15,135 nt of DNA from Candidatus Omnitrophota bacterium (GTDB taxonomy: Bacteria; Omnitrophota; Gorgyraeia; Gygaellales; Profunditerraquicolaceae). Each line of letters starts with the position of its first letter. Position 1 is the stretch's first letter. The stretch spans positions 1-15,135 of the forward strand of contig JAUYEC010000043.1 in NCBI GenBank assembly GCA_030691585.1. The letters are read 5' to 3'. Shown in pieces: positions 7,938 to 15,076 of this stretch. The notes under the pieces are model-generated. The model worked only from the letters and a program-made list of their open reading frames with translations, had not been told where the DNA came from and did not search any database. The translations under genes and the position numbers were made by a program.

Positions 7938-9155
7938 ATGACAAAGATATTAATCTATTACTCTCATAAAGAAACCCTTGGCCACGCGGTCAGGATTATG
8001 ACTTTAGCCCAAAGTTTTATAAAATTCTCAAAGCCCGGGACCAAGGTATTTCTTCTCCAGGCAGGCAAGAAACAGGGTATTGCCCGTACCGGCAATGGTA
8101 TTGTTTCTATTGATATACCTTATCCTTATGACAGTAAAGCTCAATTTAAAAATATTCGCCCTGATTTAGGAAGTATCCCATACCGGGCGGACTTTATAGC
8201 CCGGAAAATACGCCTGATCAGGCCGGATTGCGCGATCGTGGAATTTTTCCCCTTTGCCCGCTCGATATGCCTTCATGAAATCTCCCAGGGCCTATTGTTC
8301 CTTAAAGAAAAAGGAATCCCCGTCTTTGCCAGCGTTGGATACCCTTATCTCGATTATAATTTGATCAATAATCCCGGCAGATTCCTGCAATTGGTAAAAA
8401 TTTTCAACCGGATCTATATACATACGCCTGAAGAATTCGAAAATCATTTTTTTCAGCAGGCTATTTCCGACAAAAGATTAAAAAAGACCTACAGCGATAT
8501 ATTCAGGGCCCTGAAAGACAAGATCGTATATACCGGCTATATCTTGCCGGATCTTGATAACGCGGCAAACACGAATCTTTCCGAAATCCAAAGATGGAGC
8601 GCCTTCAAGGGAAAAAAAGTGCTTGTCAGCCGGGGCGGCGGCACGATATGGCCCAAGGTTGTAACAGCATCGATTATGGCAAAAAAGTATCTTGGAGTTG
8701 GTTATTCCATTCTTATTAGCGCCGGTACAGCAACGAATCAAAAAGAGTGGAGTTTTTTTAAAAAACTTTTAAAAAATAGCGGCGCCAGGGATGTTGTTTT
8801 GGTAAGATATATCCCCGATTTTTATACAGCCCTCAAAAATTGCGATATTTCAGTGAATCTGGCCGGTTATAATACATCCGTTCAGGTGCTGAAGTTAAAT
8901 AAAAGAAGCGTGACTATACCTTATGTGGCATTTAAGGAATTGGGATGGACCAATGACCAGCCGCCGCGGGCTCTTTTATTAAAAAAATTCGCCGGATCGC
9001 GGGTTCTGCCGTATGCCGATTTAACGGCAAGGTCTTTAGCTTCAGCTTTGGAGGATCTTGCCAGGATAGAGGGAGCCGGGGAGCATTCTTATCCGGAGAA
9101 TTTTTTTGCCGGAGCAAAAACAACCGTAGAGAGCGTATTGCAGTTCATCCGATGA
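7938..9155 (+). CDS. COG4671-like GT-B glycosyltransferase, stand-alone
   Basis: 405 aa. A MurG/GT28-like glycosyltransferase and clear paralogue of the N-terminal domain at 3001-4125. Shared landmarks: LGH at 14-16 with R19, a middle motif EFFPFAR (HFPFGR in the paralogue), the glycine-rich VSRGGG near 231, and AGYNT at 309-313. Family members use a nucleotide-sugar donor in the cytoplasm or at the inner face of the membrane. There is no radical SAM extension here, so the two copies probably make different linkages (inference). In-frame stops upstream exclude a longer start; the Shine-Dalgarno is weak. The call to the broad family is good; donor and acceptor are unknown. Confidence 0.85.
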   Translation: MTKILIYYSHKETLGHAVRIMTLAQSFIKFSKPGTKVFLLQAGKKQGIARTGNGIVSIDIPYPYDSKAQFKNIRPDLGSIPYRADFIARKIRLIRPDCAIVEFFPFARSICLHEISQGLLFLKEKGIPVFASVGYPYLDYNLINNPGRFLQLVKIFNRIYIHTPEEFENHFFQQAISDKRLKKTYSDIFRALKDKIVYTGYILPDLDNAANTNLSEIQRWSAFKGKKVLVSRGGGTIWPKVVTASIMAKKYLGVGYSILISAGTATNQKEWSFFKKLLKNSGARDVVLVRYIPDFYTALKNCDISVNLAGYNTSVQVLKLNKRSVTIPYVAFKELGWTNDQPPRALLLKKFAGSRVLPYADLTARSLASALEDLARIEGAGEHSYPENFFAGAKTTVESVLQFIR

Positions 9156-9174
9156 TCTTAGAAGTTTGGGCGTC

Positions 9175-9181
9175 AAGGAGG
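9175..9181 (+). promoter_or_regulatory. Shine-Dalgarno fixing the start at 9193
   Basis: AAGGAGG lies 11 nt before ATG 9193 and would fall inside the coding sequence if the upstream TTG at 9166 were used. It supports the ATG start. Confidence 0.7.
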
Positions 9182-9192
9182 ACCTTTTTGAA

Positions 9193-10686
9193 ATGAGCGA
9201 TTTTTTGGCTTTTTTAGCGGTATTATATCCCTTTTACTTTTTAATACTTCTGTTTTCAACCATTCTATTAGCCTTGAAAAAGACAAAGTTCGCCTTTCCC
9301 GGCAGGGCATTTTTTGTCCTTATCGTTCTCGCCTTGATCTTGAGGGTCCGTTATTCCGAGCACATGGACCTTGATCCTTATTGCTGGGGATATATACTGG
9401 ACGCGGGGATAATTACGAACTTTTTCTCGTTACAATGGCTTAGATTAGCTTCGTTGGCCAATGCGTTGCACATCCCGGGCTATGCTTTTCTGGAGGCGTT
9501 ACCCTTATCGTTAAGTTTTGATTTTGATTCTATTTGGTGGATGAATATTTTGGCGAGCGTTGCCGGCATCTTCGTAATTTTTCAATTAGCGTTCAAGGCG
9601 ACAAAAAGCTTTTTGGGCGCATTTTTCTCGGCGGCGCTGCTCGCGTTCTCAACTCTCCATATCCGTTTAAGCGGCCTTGAGACCCCGATGCCCGTATCCA
9701 CGTTGCTGGTTATGGCGTCTTTTTTTTACCTGGGGAGCGGCACGGAGTCTAATAGGAGGGATAACACGGTATCCTTATTGTTGCTTCTTATGGCCGTGAA
9801 CATAAAACTGGAGAATATTGTTTTTTTCGGGGTATTTCTGTTGGGCATCATTAGATCCGGCGATAGGAAAACACTGAAATGGTCTGCCGTGCTTTTGTGC
9901 GTTACCGCATTTTTTGCGCTGCCATATTTTATCAACCATCATTCGGCCCTTAAGTATATCCGGGGGATTCAGGCTGGATATGCGGGTTATTCAATGTATG
10001 GCCTGCCGGATTTTTTTAAAAATCTCGCGGTTGCATTAAAACTTGGCTGGTCTTTGATAATTATTGCTCCGGCAGGTTATTTCCTGCTTCGGCGGGTTAA
10101 GAAAGAAACCCCGGATCTTTCAATGTATGTCATCTGGTTGTTTTGCGGATTAATACTTTTTAGTTTCTACGATAAGGTGTCTATAACGACCAATTTGATG
10201 CAGATATCTTTGCCGGTCTATTGCCTTTTTGGCTATTGTTTGTCCGAAGCCGTCGAAATAATTTTTCATCAGCAGGCCGCAAAAAGGGCAATTGCGGCGT
10301 GCGTCATCATGGCCCTGGGAATCGACGCGGCAAATACACTGCGCTATCCGCGTCAGCCGGATTGGCGCGATCTCAAAAAGCAGATCCCGCTTCTATCGCC
10401 GCGGGACTGCGTGATCACCTTAGGGGCGTATCACGCCGGGGCGCAGCTAAGATTAATTTTTCCCCGGGCGCGTTGGATATTCTTTGAAGATAGGAATGCG
10501 GATTCCCAGATCGCGTCTTGCCGGGGCCAGCTTTATTATCTTAACCCCGTTAATTTCGGGTTGCAGGAAGAAACGGACAATAAAAATGCGCTCTCTTGGG
10601 AACAAAAGATCAGGGACAGATTTGTTTTGACCAGGATCGGCCGGATAGATTTTTTCCGATTAGGCGCGCGCCAGGATAATCCATGA
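9193..10686 (+). CDS. Polytopic membrane protein, probable GT-C (GT39/ArnT-like) glycosyltransferase
   Basis: 497 aa from ATG 9193; a TTG nine codons upstream is possible but unsupported. The first membrane segment is at about residues 4-30, followed by roughly ten or more hydrophobic helices up to about residue 385, then a short soluble C-terminal domain of about 110 residues. After the first helix comes an acidic loop with D59 and D61 (MDLDPY), where GT-C enzymes hold the metal or donor-binding acidic residues. The architecture is that of ArnT, PMT and related glycosyltransferases that take a sugar from a polyprenyl-phosphate carrier on the outer face of the inner membrane. The pattern fits, but the classic DE or DD pair is not exact. 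It overlaps the next gene, a likely paralogue, by ATGA. Confidence 0.7.
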   Translation: MSDFLAFLAVLYPFYFLILLFSTILLALKKTKFAFPGRAFFVLIVLALILRVRYSEHMDLDPYCWGYILDAGIITNFFSLQWLRLASLANALHIPGYAFLEALPLSLSFDFDSIWWMNILASVAGIFVIFQLAFKATKSFLGAFFSAALLAFSTLHIRLSGLETPMPVSTLLVMASFFYLGSGTESNRRDNTVSLLLLLMAVNIKLENIVFFGVFLLGIIRSGDRKTLKWSAVLLCVTAFFALPYFINHHSALKYIRGIQAGYAGYSMYGLPDFFKNLAVALKLGWSLIIIAPAGYFLLRRVKKETPDLSMYVIWLFCGLILFSFYDKVSITTNLMQISLPVYCLFGYCLSEAVEIIFHQQAAKRAIAACVIMALGIDAANTLRYPRQPDWRDLKKQIPLLSPRDCVITLGAYHAGAQLRLIFPRARWIFFEDRNADSQIASCRGQLYYLNPVNFGLQEETDNKNALSWEQKIRDRFVLTRIGRIDFFRLGARQDNP

Positions 10687-12299
10687 TATCAAACAATCTT
10701 TGTTCAGGCAGCTATTACATTCTGTTCCTATGGGCCATTTTTTTTATAATGGCAGGCCTTCTTTTTTATCACCGCGTTTACCTGGCGCGGTTATTCAGGA
10801 ATTTAAACAGGCGGGACCTGGCGTTCCTGTCAATCATAATCCTGTCAGCCGCGATATTACGATTCATGGTGATCCCGCATATGCACTATGTTTATTATGA
10901 CGAATTCCATTTTATGAATGTCGCGCAGAATATGTATTATCATAATAATCCCGGATCTACGCTGATAGGCGACAAACTGCATCCGGAGTTCATTTCGGGG
11001 GATATCAGGCCAGGCGGCTATTCTTTCCTGATAAGCCTTTTTATCAGGTTGTTTGGGGATTCTCAAAGTGTGCCTTTTTATATGAATTCTTTTTTTGGCA
11101 CGGTATCAGTCTTGTTGGTTTTTATTGTCGCGTTTTTACTTCTTGGCGATGCCAAGGTGGGCTTATGGAGCGCATTGGTCTTTAGCCTTACGCCTCTGCA
11201 TTTGAAATATTCCGGAAGCGGTTCTTCCGATATCTCCGCGTTATGCTTCATACTCCTTTTGGTATCGGTGGCGCTGTTGTATGCAAGGTATAAAAGAAAA
11301 AGCCTTCTTTATTTACTTTCTTCTGTCCTGGTATATTCCAGCTATATCAGGCCGGAGAATGCCTTTTTATTTATTCCGTTCTTGTTTGCGCTCTTTATTG
11401 AATTAAAAAAAAGCCGCGTGGAGAAAGGCCAGGTCTTGAATATAATATATTTTTCAGTAATTCTTCTTGTGCCTTTACTGGCCCGCGTTCCCCAAATGCT
11501 TCAGACGGAAAGGAATTCGGCCGGAGGCGTTTTCTGGTCTTTCGGCCATTTTCTGGAGAACGCCCCGGATAATATCAAATACCTCTTCAGCGTCAAATAT
11601 AACCTGATCCTGGCAGCAGTTTTTTTCCTATTGGGCTCGGCGCAGCTATTTATTCGCCGCAGGGGGTTGTTTTATCTGCTGATCGGGTGGTTCGCGGCCT
11701 TTTTTTTAATTTACTCATTCTTTTTTGGGGGTGATTTCTTACCGGAAAAGACGATAGACTCCGAACGTCATTTTTTGCTCTGCCTGTTGCCGTTTTCTAT
11801 CATTTCCGGTTACGGCATCAACAGGGCGCTGGCCTATTTTTTCCGGGCAAGATTTCTTTATGTTGCGTTTGCGGTGGCTTTATGCGCCGCGCTTGTTCTC
11901 AATTGCCGGCATGCTTTTGTACATTCAAGCCGGGAGATGAAAGGTATGAAATCTTTTAAAGAGAGTGAATTTATAAAGCGGGTAGGGGATAAGTTACCCG
12001 CCGATATTTATATATTAGACTACAATGCGCCGTATTTTATTTCCGGTTTTAATAAAAAGGCGGTCAATTCGCACGCATTGTTCAGTTCAGGATTTTTTCC
12101 GGAACAATTGATCCTTTTTAAGGGATACTGGTGGCACAGGCTTAAAGATTCTTCCGCTGAAAAGGAAATATTTTTGAAAGGCCTATACGATTTTGAATTA
12201 TTGCAGGAAACAGAGATAGCTCCCGGCCTGAACTACAGTTTCGAAAAACTGAAGTTGAAGGCGGATGTCAAAAGGAGCCTGGGAAAGATATGCGAATAA
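10683..12299 (+). CDS. GT39/ArnT-like polytopic glycosyltransferase
   Basis: 538 aa. Starts at ATG 10683, overlapping the upstream stop by 4 nt (ATGA), with AGGA 6 nt before it. Membrane helices begin near residues 9-28 and 44-62; the first large loop holds VYYDE (D73, E74), the acidic pair typical of GT39/PMT_2 enzymes, followed by RPGGYSFLISLFIRLFG, a characteristic family stretch. Further helices run to about residue 415 and a soluble C-terminal domain of about 110 residues closes the protein. Expected role: transfer of a sugar from a lipid-phosphate carrier on the periplasmic side. Together with the gene before it, it gives the operon two membrane glycosyltransferases. Acceptor unknown. 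Confidence 0.8.
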   Translation: MISNNLCSGSYYILFLWAIFFIMAGLLFYHRVYLARLFRNLNRRDLAFLSIIILSAAILRFMVIPHMHYVYYDEFHFMNVAQNMYYHNNPGSTLIGDKLHPEFISGDIRPGGYSFLISLFIRLFGDSQSVPFYMNSFFGTVSVLLVFIVAFLLLGDAKVGLWSALVFSLTPLHLKYSGSGSSDISALCFILLLVSVALLYARYKRKSLLYLLSSVLVYSSYIRPENAFLFIPFLFALFIELKKSRVEKGQVLNIIYFSVILLVPLLARVPQMLQTERNSAGGVFWSFGHFLENAPDNIKYLFSVKYNLILAAVFFLLGSAQLFIRRRGLFYLLIGWFAAFFLIYSFFFGGDFLPEKTIDSERHFLLCLLPFSIISGYGINRALAYFFRARFLYVAFAVALCAALVLNCRHAFVHSSREMKGMKSFKESEFIKRVGDKLPADIYILDYNAPYFISGFNKKAVNSHALFSSGFFPEQLILFKGYWWHRLKDSSAEKEIFLKGLYDFELLQETEIAPGLNYSFEKLKLKADVKRSLGKICE

Positions 12300-13111
12300 T
12301 TACCTACGTTCCGACAGATCTGGTTCTTAAGCCCTTTATTGACATAGGCATTACGGATTACTACTTTGGGCATGTCCCTTTTTTCTGGAAGCGTTCTTAT
12401 TCTTTGGCAAATTCGATCAACCGACGATATCAGTTTGAAGGGCAAATCGGGCCATTGCGTTCCATTGAAGGCCTGTTGGCAAAAAAATGGGGGAAGCCGC
12501 TGAATTTTTTTCTTGCCTTGAATAACCATCTTTACACACAGGGCCAGATAGAAAAGATCATTTCGTATTTTAAGGGCCTGTTTCAAACCGGCTTGGCAGG
12601 CGTTATATGCGCGGACATAGGATTAATTATCGCGCTACATGAACAGTTCCCGCATCTAAAAATCCACGTCAGTCTTGGGGCCCCGTGCCTGAATTCCGAA
12701 TCGGTGAAATTTTTTAAGAGTATGGGCGCTGGGCGGGTCATCCTTGACAGGTTGATAACTATAGAGGAAGCCCGATCGATACGGGATAAAAACCCCGGCA
12801 TAGAGCTTGAAATGTTCGCTTTTCAGGAAGGCTGCCCGCACACCGAAGGCGTCTGCGCGCATCGTCATGACCAGAATACGAATTGCCTTGCAAACATCAA
12901 TCGGTATCTCTCTCCCAAGATAGATATACAAGCTTGCAAAATGGACCCTTTATTGCGATTGCACCTTTTATTTAACATAGGGATCGATTATATTAAGATC
13001 CCGCGCCTGTGCAATAGGGGTGCGACTACCGCCCAAATGCTTGATATGTACGGGTCATTTTTTTCTTTTATCAATCTGCTTAACGGTTTTGTTATGCCTC
13101 ATATTGAATAA
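12290..13111 (+). CDS. U32-family protein, UbiU-like
   Basis: 273 aa; starts 10 nt inside the upstream gene, with AAGGAG 12 nt before the ATG. The centre matches E. coli UbiU as I recall it: PHLKIHVSLGAPCLNSE against PHIERHVSVQASATNEE, then RVILDRLITI, then LEMFAFQEGC against LEVFAFGSLC. C182-x6-C189 reproduces the UbiU cluster ligands C169-x6-C176; further candidate ligands are C199, C216 and C241, whose spacing differs. UbiU with UbiV binds 4Fe-4S clusters and hydroxylates ubiquinone precursors without O2; other U32 proteins hydroxylate RNA bases. The old peptidase U32 name is probably wrong for this branch. The gene abuts the UbiV-like gene by one base, as expected for a heterodimer. It lacks the extra C-terminal length of UbiU (331 aa). 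Confidence 0.78.
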   Translation: MRIITYVPTDLVLKPFIDIGITDYYFGHVPFFWKRSYSLANSINRRYQFEGQIGPLRSIEGLLAKKWGKPLNFFLALNNHLYTQGQIEKIISYFKGLFQTGLAGVICADIGLIIALHEQFPHLKIHVSLGAPCLNSESVKFFKSMGAGRVILDRLITIEEARSIRDKNPGIELEMFAFQEGCPHTEGVCAHRHDQNTNCLANINRYLSPKIDIQACKMDPLLRLHLLFNIGIDYIKIPRLCNRGATTAQMLDMYGSFFSFINLLNGFVMPHIE

Positions 13112-13932
13112 TGAGCAAGCCTGAATCCGTAATTCTTGTTTATAAAAAAGAACATCTGCGGCAAGTTTCAAGAGGCAGATATGGCAGGATCTATTTTGGC
13201 AGTGAAACCTGCGCTTTTCTTCTGCCTTCCGCGTCAGATATCGAGAAGCTGTCGGTTATAAGGAAAAAAATGGGAATAGAGTTCTCGGTCGTTACGCCGT
13301 ATATAACTCAAGGCGATCTTGCTTCAGTCGATAACCTTTTAAATTATGTTAATAAAAGGTTCCCTTTTACCGAGATCGTTGTCAATGATTGGGGCGTCCT
13401 TAACCTGATAAGGACAAAGTACGCGGATCTTCGCATGGTCTTAGGCCGTATCTTAAGTAAGCAATCCAGGGGCCCGCTGTTGATCGAACCCAAAGCCGGG
13501 CATCCGGTGCCAGTCGCGAATATGAGATGGACCGATGACGACATAATGTATTTTAAATCTTCGATCATACAGAATAAGTATGCGATGCAGTTTCTTAAAA
13601 GTTCAGGTGTCGAACGGTTCGGGTTGGATAACCAGAAGCCGGGATTTTTGCTGGACCACGACAATATCAACGATGAGCAGATCGATTTGTATTATCCTTA
13701 TTCGTATTTGACCTCAAGCCCTTATTGTTTAACAAGAGCCATATCGCGCAAGCCGTTTGTTTTCCAGCGAACGACCAGATGCGGGAAAAATTGCCTTAAA
13801 AAGCGGGCCGCAAGGGTAAATTTATTCGGCGAAGTGGTATACGTATTGTGCAATAGCCAGATGTATTTTAATGGGAATGTCGAAGCATCGCTCTTCCGGA
13901 AAATTGGCCGGTTGATAAAAGTAGTCATTTAG
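13111..13932 (+). CDS. U32-family protein, UbiV-like
   Basis: 273 aa. The start codon shares one base with the previous stop (TAATG), so translation is probably coupled. Landmarks match E. coli UbiV as I recall it: IYFGSETC ending in C34 (IYLGEAVC, C39 in UbiV), then C206-x17-C224-x3-C228 (C180-x12-C193-x3-C197 in UbiV), then VVYVLCNSQMYF against QVFVLNGIQTMS. All four cluster cysteines of UbiV therefore have counterparts. The expected partner is the UbiU-like product just upstream. No other ubiquinone gene is visible, so the substrate is probably not a ubiquinone precursor; hydroxylation of another ring or lipid is an inference. Confidence 0.78.
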   Translation: MSKPESVILVYKKEHLRQVSRGRYGRIYFGSETCAFLLPSASDIEKLSVIRKKMGIEFSVVTPYITQGDLASVDNLLNYVNKRFPFTEIVVNDWGVLNLIRTKYADLRMVLGRILSKQSRGPLLIEPKAGHPVPVANMRWTDDDIMYFKSSIIQNKYAMQFLKSSGVERFGLDNQKPGFLLDHDNINDEQIDLYYPYSYLTSSPYCLTRAISRKPFVFQRTTRCGKNCLKKRAARVNLFGEVVYVLCNSQMYFNGNVEASLFRKIGRLIKVVI

Positions 13933-13961
13933 AGCGATCCGCCATAGGATGGACATGCCTG

Positions 13962-14906
13962 ATGCAATACGATTACAGTAATTGTCTTGAGTTAAATAAT
14001 CTTTTTCTTGTATGGAGCAACTTGGTGAGGCTTTCAGGCCGGAATTTGCGATTCACGCGCCTCGACAAGATTCTTAAGCTCCTTTCTTATGAGTATTTAT
14101 CTCAAGACAAGAAAATATTTTCTTTGGCAAATAAGTTTGAGCCGTCATTGTGCTGTTCGAGGAATAAAACATCTTTTTTCCGGATCGCGTGGAATGATAT
14201 AGGCAAAAAAGGCCTGAATGTAATAAGAAAAATATTCGCTCTTTATGAAGGCGAGTTGAGCCTGTCTGCGGAAGCGATAGAGCGTGTTTTATGTAAGTTT
14301 TCCCGCTTATCGCCTTATTTAACATTTGGGATGGATCGAGATGCGCCTAGATTAAAGATCTATGCCCAATTAGAATCCAGCAAAGAAAATAATACGACGA
14401 GCGGCGATATACTGGAATGCCTGTTAGAACTAGCGGGCCTGTTCAGGATCAATATTGACAAAAGATCCGTGAAAATAATATCAGGGAAGAATATAGTTTT
14501 AATGGGGGTCGATTTTTATCCGAAGAAAAAATATGCCATTAAGGTTTATTATGATCTTTGCAGGGATCGTTGGCTGAGAGAATTGCGCAGTTTTATCCCT
14601 GATCCGGGATTTTCAAAAGAATTAATTAAGGGAGCCACGGGCTGCATTTTTGCCTATACATTCTCAATGAGGCCGCAAGACAAAAAAGATGTCAAAAAAA
14701 CTTTATATTTGAGATTTAAGCGTTACTCGTCAGATTTAGACTTGTGCCGTATCCCCAAATTTCTTAATTATAAAGATAGCGGGGCACTAAAGAAGTTTAT
14801 CCGCGCGAATACAGTTCTTTCCGTGCCTAAGGTTTCTTTCCTGGCATTTGGTAAGGATAAGTTTACCGTGTATGCCCATCCTGGCTTGCTTCCTGCCTTA
14901 AAATAG
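13962..14906 (+). CDS. Uncharacterised 314-aa protein, possible ABBA-type prenyltransferase fold
   Basis: I do not recognise this gene with confidence. It starts at ATG 13962, 8 nt after a GGATGGA ribosome-binding-like stretch. There is no signal peptide or membrane helix, so it should be cytoplasmic. The protein alternates helices with pairs of beta strands carrying basic-x-tyrosine motifs: RLKIYAQL, then YAIKVYYDL, then LYLRFKRY, and a final TVYAHPGL. Recurrent K-x-Y on strands is the hallmark of ABBA aromatic prenyltransferases (NphB/CloQ and DMATS families, about 300-400 aa), where they hold the isoprenoid diphosphate. That is my best guess, at low confidence. As last gene of the operon, directly after the UbiU/UbiV-like pair, it may act on the same ring or lipid substrate. 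No SCP2-like (UbiT) pattern is evident. Confidence 0.4.
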   Translation: MQYDYSNCLELNNLFLVWSNLVRLSGRNLRFTRLDKILKLLSYEYLSQDKKIFSLANKFEPSLCCSRNKTSFFRIAWNDIGKKGLNVIRKIFALYEGELSLSAEAIERVLCKFSRLSPYLTFGMDRDAPRLKIYAQLESSKENNTTSGDILECLLELAGLFRINIDKRSVKIISGKNIVLMGVDFYPKKKYAIKVYYDLCRDRWLRELRSFIPDPGFSKELIKGATGCIFAYTFSMRPQDKKDVKKTLYLRFKRYSSDLDLCRIPKFLNYKDSGALKKFIRANTVLSVPKVSFLAFGKDKFTVYAHPGLLPALK

Positions 14907-14907
14907 C

Positions 14908-14936
14908 TTGACAAGGTACGGATGAAATGGTAAATT
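14908..14936 (+). promoter_or_regulatory. Sigma-70-like promoter for the prepilin gene
   Basis: A perfect TTGACA at 14908-14913, a 17-nt spacer, and TAAATT at 14931-14936 (4 of 6 to consensus). It begins one base after the stop of the preceding gene and points to the downstream prepilin gene, leaving a leader of about 130 nt. It marks the boundary between the long operon and the next unit. Confidence 0.7.
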
Positions 14937-14945
14937 ATTTACAGG

Positions 14946-14961
14946 CGACTGGCGCAAGTCG
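14946..14961 (+). other. Small hairpin in the leader
   Basis: CGACT and AGTCG form a 5-bp perfect stem around a 6-nt loop (GGCGCA). It lies just downstream of the expected transcription start. No U-tract follows, so it is not a terminator. Chance is possible at this stem length. Confidence 0.3.
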
Positions 14962-15015
14962 ATATCCTTAACTTAATACAGGCACGGAAGTTATAATAAT
15001 AAAGTTGAGAGAAAG

Positions 15016-15049
15016 TTAAGAGATATTCGAGGCGCGCAATATCAGTTAA
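15016..15049 (+). other. Imperfect hairpin in the leader before the prepilin ribosome-binding site
   Basis: TTAAGAGATATT pairs with AATATCAGTTAA over 10 of 12 positions, leaving a tandem GA/AG mismatch in the middle of the stem and a 10-nt loop. It ends 13 nt before the Shine-Dalgarno. A role in translation control or mRNA stability is conceivable but unproven. Confidence 0.35.
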
Positions 15050-15062
15050 TCATACCTGAGAG

Positions 15063-15069
15063 AGGAGGT
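15063..15069 (+). promoter_or_regulatory. Strong Shine-Dalgarno of the prepilin gene
   Basis: AGGAGGT sits 7 nt before the ATG at 15077, near-ideal sequence and spacing. It is much stronger than the ribosome-binding sites of the operon genes, suggesting high expression of the pilin-like protein. Confidence 0.85.
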
Positions 15070-15076
15070 AAGTTCT

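Larger units (their letters stand above)
14907..15076 (+). other. Intergenic leader before the prepilin gene
   Basis: The only non-coding stretch of any length in the window (170 nt). It holds the promoter at its left end, two candidate hairpins and a strong Shine-Dalgarno. I see no U-tract terminator for the upstream operon here, so read-through into the prepilin gene is possible. The leader does not show conserved elements of a riboswitch class that I can recognise. Confidence 0.6.

Noticed and set aside
9166..9192. TTG start for the first membrane protein
   Set aside because: The AAGGAGG at 9175-9181 would be inside the coding sequence; ATG 9193 fits it.
10221..10487. 88-codon + strand frame inside the first GT-C gene
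   Set aside because: It is in another frame of a convincing membrane protein gene and lacks family features.
12290..13932. Calling the two U32 genes peptidases
   Set aside because: The family name is historical; the cysteine patterns match iron-sulfur hydroxylase members (UbiU/UbiV) better than any protease.
14937..15062. Cyclic di-GMP riboswitch in the prepilin leader
   Set aside because: Such switches often precede pilin genes, but the conserved GEMM-I core and tetraloop-receptor elements are not seen here.
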